Notes under the pieces: generated by a model | The model's database searches: none | Told to the model about the DNA's origin: nothing | What the model saw: the letters and a program-made list of their open reading frames with translations, nothing else | Translations under genes and position numbers: made by a program | DNA from: Ignavibacteriota bacterium | Lineage (GTDB): Bacteria; Bacteroidota; Ignavibacteria; Tepidaquicellales; Tepidaquicellaceae | Direction of reading: 5' to 3' | Assembly (NCBI GenBank): GCA_003135995.1 | Contig: PNBM01000327.1 | Location: 4,913-14,286, forward strand | DNA: 9,374 nucleotides | Shown: positions 6,010 to 9,374 of the stretch, one piece after another | Layout: each line of letters begins with the position of its first letter | How positions within the stretch are numbered: position 1 is the first letter of the stretch

Positions 6010-7962
6010 CTAAGGTTTTTTCGGTAAAGATTTTAGTTGATTAATTTTATTCCTTAAATTATAAACAGTTTTATCCTGCGGACTCAGTTCAAGCGCTTTC
6101 TGCAAAAGCTTTTCGGCAGTATCGAATTCATTTTTATTCATTAAAAAATTAGCTCGTTGTACATAATATGTATAATACGCATTCATAATAAAATTATGAT
6201 AATAATCTTTTTCATTGCTTATAGTATATTGCAAATCGGGTTCAGGAGTGACGGGCAGGTTTTTGTCTTTCGTTAAACGGAAAATTATTCCCTCAGGAAT
6301 TCGAATATAATCTTTCCCAAATCTTTCCTGATTATTTTGTTCAATTTCCGAAGTAGTGTAAATCGCATAATCCGAATAATCTTTATCTACGAGACTATTC
6401 ATTAGTGCAAGGAAAGCATTATTAATTTTCATCAGGTCCTGTTTATCCGTTTCAGTTTGCGGACTGGTATACCTCGATGTTTCGTGTTCGAATTTTGTTA
6501 GCTCTACGTTATATGTTTCGAATTCGGTTTTGGAACGTTCATAAATATCCGGATAATGTACCTGAATGTGATGTATATACCACGTTTTTCTTAGAAGTTC
6601 TTTATCTATTACGGCGATGTCAGGTCTCATGCCCTTTACCATCTGGTAATACCAGGACGATGCAACAAAGAAATCCCATTGAGAAGTAATGATTATAGAT
6701 TTTCCGGGAGCGGAATTATATACGTTAAAAGTGTAATCACGTACGAAATAATTATTACTTTCATCGTTCTCTTTATAGTTCGAAAAAAGTATAACTGCGG
6801 CTATAAGTAGACTGGCAACACTAATCTGAAGTTTATTTGTTTTAGCTCTTTTCACAATGAATAATATTCCGAATGCAATCCAGATTGAGTTAACTATATA
6901 TGATAACAAAAAATACGAATCTATATCATGAATGTCGTAATTAATTGCATAAAAAATATTAAAGGCAAATAACAGGACAGTAAAATAAAATAATCTTTTC
7001 TGGCTTTTAAAAATTTCTATTAAACCGAATAAAGATAATATAAGCGGGAAATAAAAAAATTCTTTTGGAAAGGCACTTATATAATAAGAAAATTGCTTCG
7101 AAGTTACTTCCGTCGAAGAAAACATCCATACGCTGAATTGCTTTCCTGTAAAATGCCTGTAAAAATTGTAAAGATTCTTAGGATATCCCCAGCTAATCCA
7201 GGGATTATCCGCTCTTAAAGGGTAATAAATGTAAGCGGTAAAAGCAATCAGGAAAAAAATTGCGATGAATGCAAGACGCTTATATGATACATCGTTAAAA
7301 CCGCTCACGGAAAAATATAAATAAATACAACCGACGCTTAAAAATACGGAGCTTAAATGATTCGAGAATGTCAGTCCAACAAGGAAACCGAATAATATCC
7401 AGTATCTTTCCATTTCCTTATTTAATTGAAATGTAAAATGAGATGCTTTGAGCATCACATAAATAATCGAAATCACATAAAAGCAGTGCAGTGAATATAC
7501 TTCGATTGAGTTTGCTACATTCCAGAAAGTGAAAGAGAACGCAAGTATAAGGGATGAAGAGAACGAAATAAAATAAACCGTTAAATCGTTTAAGCCTTTT
7601 GCAAAAGTCGGATTTTTCGAATTATCTTTTTTGCTGTCGGGTTCGAGATATAATTCCCTGAAAATGAAAACAAGCATATTGAAAAAAACTACCACAGCCA
7701 GTGAGGATATTACTCCGCACATAAAAGTTATCCTGAATACTTCTTCCGGAAACGGAATAAAAGAAAATAAATGTCCCAGAATAGTAAAAAGCGGATAACC
7801 CGTCGGATGTGCGATTCCTAATTTCACGCATACCGTGGCAAGTTCACCGCAATCTATAAAAGATACCGTAGGTGCCATCGTTTTCAGATAAACGATGAAC
7901 GGGATAATGAAGCTTAGAATGCTGAAAAATTTTCGAGATTTTGCAAATGATTTAAAATCCAA
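6010..7962 (-). CDS. DUF2723 family membrane glycosyltransferase (GT117/TMEM260-like) with C-terminal TPR
   Basis: This 650-residue polytopic protein of the DUF2723 family shares its fold class (GT-C) with human TMEM260, a protein O-mannosyltransferase (CAZy GT117). The diagnostic N-terminal block is APTVSFIDCGE (30-40) followed by LGIAHPTGYPLF (48-59), after the first membrane helix; D37 and E40 are candidate catalytic or substrate-binding acids. Further conserved-looking blocks are YPLRADNPWISWGYP (247-261), YDIHDIDSYFLLS (342-354) and SQWDFFVASSWYYQ (427-440). Multiple membrane helices occupy roughly 11-395. The remainder is soluble and presumably extracytoplasmic, ending in one TPR-like repeat (about 599-632) with its ALELSP motif. 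The start is TTG at 7962: an in-frame TAA lies four codons upstream and the next ATG (codon 29) would remove the first helix. It likely transfers a sugar from a lipid donor to exported proteins; acceptor and sugar are unknown. Confidence 0.88.
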   Translation of the reverse strand: MDFKSFAKSRKFFSILSFIIPFIVYLKTMAPTVSFIDCGELATVCVKLGIAHPTGYPLFTILGHLFSFIPFPEEVFRITFMCGVISSLAVVVFFNMLVFIFRELYLEPDSKKDNSKNPTFAKGLNDLTVYFISFSSSLILAFSFTFWNVANSIEVYSLHCFYVISIIYVMLKASHFTFQLNKEMERYWILFGFLVGLTFSNHLSSVFLSVGCIYLYFSVSGFNDVSYKRLAFIAIFFLIAFTAYIYYPLRADNPWISWGYPKNLYNFYRHFTGKQFSVWMFSSTEVTSKQFSYYISAFPKEFFYFPLILSLFGLIEIFKSQKRLFYFTVLLFAFNIFYAINYDIHDIDSYFLLSYIVNSIWIAFGILFIVKRAKTNKLQISVASLLIAAVILFSNYKENDESNNYFVRDYTFNVYNSAPGKSIIITSQWDFFVASSWYYQMVKGMRPDIAVIDKELLRKTWYIHHIQVHYPDIYERSKTEFETYNVELTKFEHETSRYTSPQTETDKQDLMKINNAFLALMNSLVDKDYSDYAIYTTSEIEQNNQERFGKDYIRIPEGIIFRLTKDKNLPVTPEPDLQYTISNEKDYYHNFIMNAYYTYYVQRANFLMNKNEFDTAEKLLQKALELSPQDKTVYNLRNKINQLKSLPKKP

Positions 7963-7982
7963 TTTAAAAATTTTTTAATTAG

Positions 7983-8384
7983 TTAATCCAATTTTTTGTG
8001 CTCGATGTAAAGACATTTATTCTCTATATATATAAACCCGTTTTCTTCCGCGAGTTTTTTTGCTTCTGCATTAAATATACCAAGCTGTGTCCAGATTACT
8101 GCAGGCTTGTAAATTAATTTTAAAACATCTTTAACTATCGGTAATACTGCAATCGAAACCCTGAAAATATTGACTATATCAACTTCATCCGGAATTTCCG
8201 CAATAGTGCTATAACATTCTATTCCATCAATGTTCTTTCCTCCGAGTTTAGGATTTACACCATAAATTTTATAACCTTTTCGATACATATAAAAAGTAAT
8301 TCTATGGCTGTCCCTATCCCTGTTATCAGAAAATCCTACTACGGCAATTTTTTTATATTTTTCTAAAATCTCTGTTGTTGTCAT
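7983..8384 (-). CDS. CoA-binding domain protein (CoA_binding_2 / YccU type)
   Basis: This 133-residue single-domain protein has a Rossmann fold of the CoA-binding type. Recognisable motifs, in order, are KIAVVGFSDNRDRDSHR (12-28; nucleotide-binding loop with the family's SxxxxRxS/H pattern), YGVNPK (41-46), IPDEVDIVNIFR (64-75), VIWTQLGIFNAEA (96-108) and the C-terminal NKCLYIEH (122-129). These match the small stand-alone family related to the N-terminal domain of succinyl-CoA synthetase alpha. Proteins of this family bind CoA or acyl-CoA in structures, but their cellular role is not settled. The gene sits 20 bases before the DUF2723 gene and is presumably cotranscribed with it; it lies 91 bases after the upstream membrane-protein gene. 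The ATG start is well placed and no Shine-Dalgarno sequence is seen. Family confidence is high, function low. Confidence 0.9.
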   Translation of the reverse strand: MTTTEILEKYKKIAVVGFSDNRDRDSHRITFYMYRKGYKIYGVNPKLGGKNIDGIECYSTIAEIPDEVDIVNIFRVSIAVLPIVKDVLKLIYKPAVIWTQLGIFNAEAKKLAEENGFIYIENKCLYIEHKKLD

Positions 8385-8475
8385 ATATTTTTAATTTCTC
8401 AAATTATATAATTTTTATGTAATTAGAAATTTAAAACTCTGTTCTGATAAACATATTTTAAAAAGCAGGTACGAA

Positions 8476-9374
8476 TCATTTTACGCTGAAAAGTCTCCAT
8501 TCACCGCACTTTTTAATAATTCTGTAATAACTGATTTTTGTTTCTTCTTTATCTTTGACGATTATGTAATCGACATTATTATATTCATTATTATAAACAA
8601 AATCTTTGTCGAGCCATTCTTTATATACCGGCAATTTTTCTTTATCTGCTTTTCTTTTGATAACGCCGAACCTGTAATCAACCAGACCTGTTGTAATTCC
8701 GTTTTTCCAGACTGTATAATACATAGGAAAATGTGTAAAAACAGGTCTGCCTTTAAAGTCATTATCAATAATAATTCCGGCGAGAACTTTTCCTGAATTA
8801 ACTTCAGGGAAAATATCTTTCGTAAAACAATTTGCCTCATTATCAAATTGAATGAAATAAAAAGATATAATTGTAAAATAAATCCCGCAAATAATTATAA
8901 TTGCTGTTTTTTTATAAAAACCGGGAATTGCATCTTTATAAATAACTCCTGAAATAATTATAGTGAAAATCAAAATGAATACGGAAAATCGTTCATAAAT
9001 AATATTCTGTCCGGGAATATTATCGGGCAGGAAAAAATAACACATTAAAGAAATAATGAGAAGTAATAAATAATATTTTGTTTCCCAAGAAATTATATTT
9101 GTCTGTTTTTCTTTATCTGTTTCTTTATTTAACAAAACCGAAATAATATTTTTAAACTCCCCGAATTTTATTACAACCGGCAATAAAATAATAAACGAAA
9201 AAATGTACGCAAATATAGAACCTAAAGGTTGTTCAAAAAAATAAAAATTATCCATTAAAAATAAATTCTTTAGTCTTAATGGAATAGAAAAAATAAATTC
9301 TTTTAAATAATAGCTGAAAAGATACGGAAATAAACCATTATTTTCGTAATTCGCATCCAGTTTATATGCGTATA
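8476..9374 (-). CDS. Polytopic membrane protein with C-terminal soluble domain, possible GT-C-type glycosyltransferase; 5' end outside window
   Basis: The reading frame is open from the TGA at 8478-8476 to the right edge, so 298 C-terminal residues are visible. The ATG at 9255 is probably internal: 39 more in-frame codons without a stop precede it, and they read as sensible protein (ending IPLRLKNLFL before that Met). At least four membrane segments follow (GSIFAYIFSFIILLPVVI, KYYLLLLIISLMCYFFL, FSVFILIFTIIISGVIY, TAIIIICGIYFTIISFYF). The last ~115 residues are hydrophilic and probably periplasmic. A short loop, NIIYERFSVFIL, resembles the ER(F) segment before a late helix in PMT/ArnT-like GT-C enzymes, and the architecture of membrane part plus soluble tail fits that class. 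The N-terminal catalytic loop that could confirm this is not in the window. The family is inferred only; the gene being real is well supported. Confidence 0.75.
   Translation of the reverse strand, partial: YAYKLDANYENNGLFPYLFSYYLKEFIFSIPLRLKNLFLMDNFYFFEQPLGSIFAYIFSFIILLPVVIKFGEFKNIISVLLNKETDKEKQTNIISWETKYYLLLLIISLMCYFFLPDNIPGQNIIYERFSVFILIFTIIISGVIYKDAIPGFYKKTAIIIICGIYFTIISFYFIQFDNEANCFTKDIFPEVNSGKVLAGIIIDNDFKGRPVFTHFPMYYTVWKNGITTGLVDYRFGVIKRKADKEKLPVYKEWLDKDFVYNNEYNNVDYIIVKDKEETKISYYRIIKKCGEWRLFSVK

Noticed and set aside
8400..8408. TATAATTTG on the minus strand as a promoter -7 element for the CoA-binding gene
   Set aside because: It is one base short of the TAnnTTTG spacing and no credible -33 element lies at the right distance; too weak to call.
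8391..8434. Inverted repeat TTAATTTCT ... AGAAATTTAA in the 91-bp gap before the CoA-binding gene
   Set aside because: The arms are entirely A/T-rich apart from one C:G pair, contain a one-base bulge and have a long loop; such pairings are expected by chance here.

Overview
The window is AT-rich, tightly packed DNA that looks like the Bacteroidota/Chlorobiota/Ignavibacteriota (FCB) group. The evidence is a DUF2723-type membrane glycosyltransferase, several secreted or outer-membrane proteins, A/T-rich start regions with no recognisable Shine-Dalgarno sequence, and intergenic palindromes of the GGGCTTTAGCCC / CCACGA...TCGTGG kind that I recall from genomes of this group. The phylum is inferred from these features; no rRNA or marker set is present.

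Layout. (1) Bases 1-1643 (+) carry the 3' part of nuoL, a proton-pumping membrane subunit of respiratory complex I; the 5' end lies outside the window. (2) A short convergent gap (1644-1750) holds small hairpins. (3) Bases 1751-2515 (-) encode a diheme cytochrome c lipoprotein. (4) Bases 2516-2935 are the only long gene-free stretch. It holds a compact palindrome cluster (2688-2814) with 11-bp terminal inverted repeats, a strong intrinsic terminator (2869-2904), and what looks like a second copy of that terminator split apart by the palindrome cluster. (5) Bases 2936-9374 are a run of six minus-strand genes. In transcription order these are: a multipass membrane protein cut by the right edge, a CoA-binding-fold protein, a DUF2723/GT117-like glycosyltransferase with a C-terminal TPR, a single-POTRA Omp85-family beta-barrel protein, the 16S rRNA methyltransferase RsmE, and a secreted outer-membrane beta-barrel protein. 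The inner four genes are 1-20 nt apart, and the run ends at the terminator at 2869-2904.

How the genes may work together. The left end is respiratory (complex I, c-type cytochrome). The right end is mostly cell envelope: two polytopic membrane proteins with large C-terminal soluble parts (one a recognised protein O-glycosyltransferase relative), an Omp85 protein that could insert or translocate envelope proteins, and an outer-membrane barrel. A link between surface-protein glycosylation and outer-membrane assembly is a reasonable inference from gene order but is not proved. I see no rRNA, tRNA, CRISPR array, transposase gene or phage gene. The most unusual structure is the palindrome cluster and its relation to the duplicated terminator.
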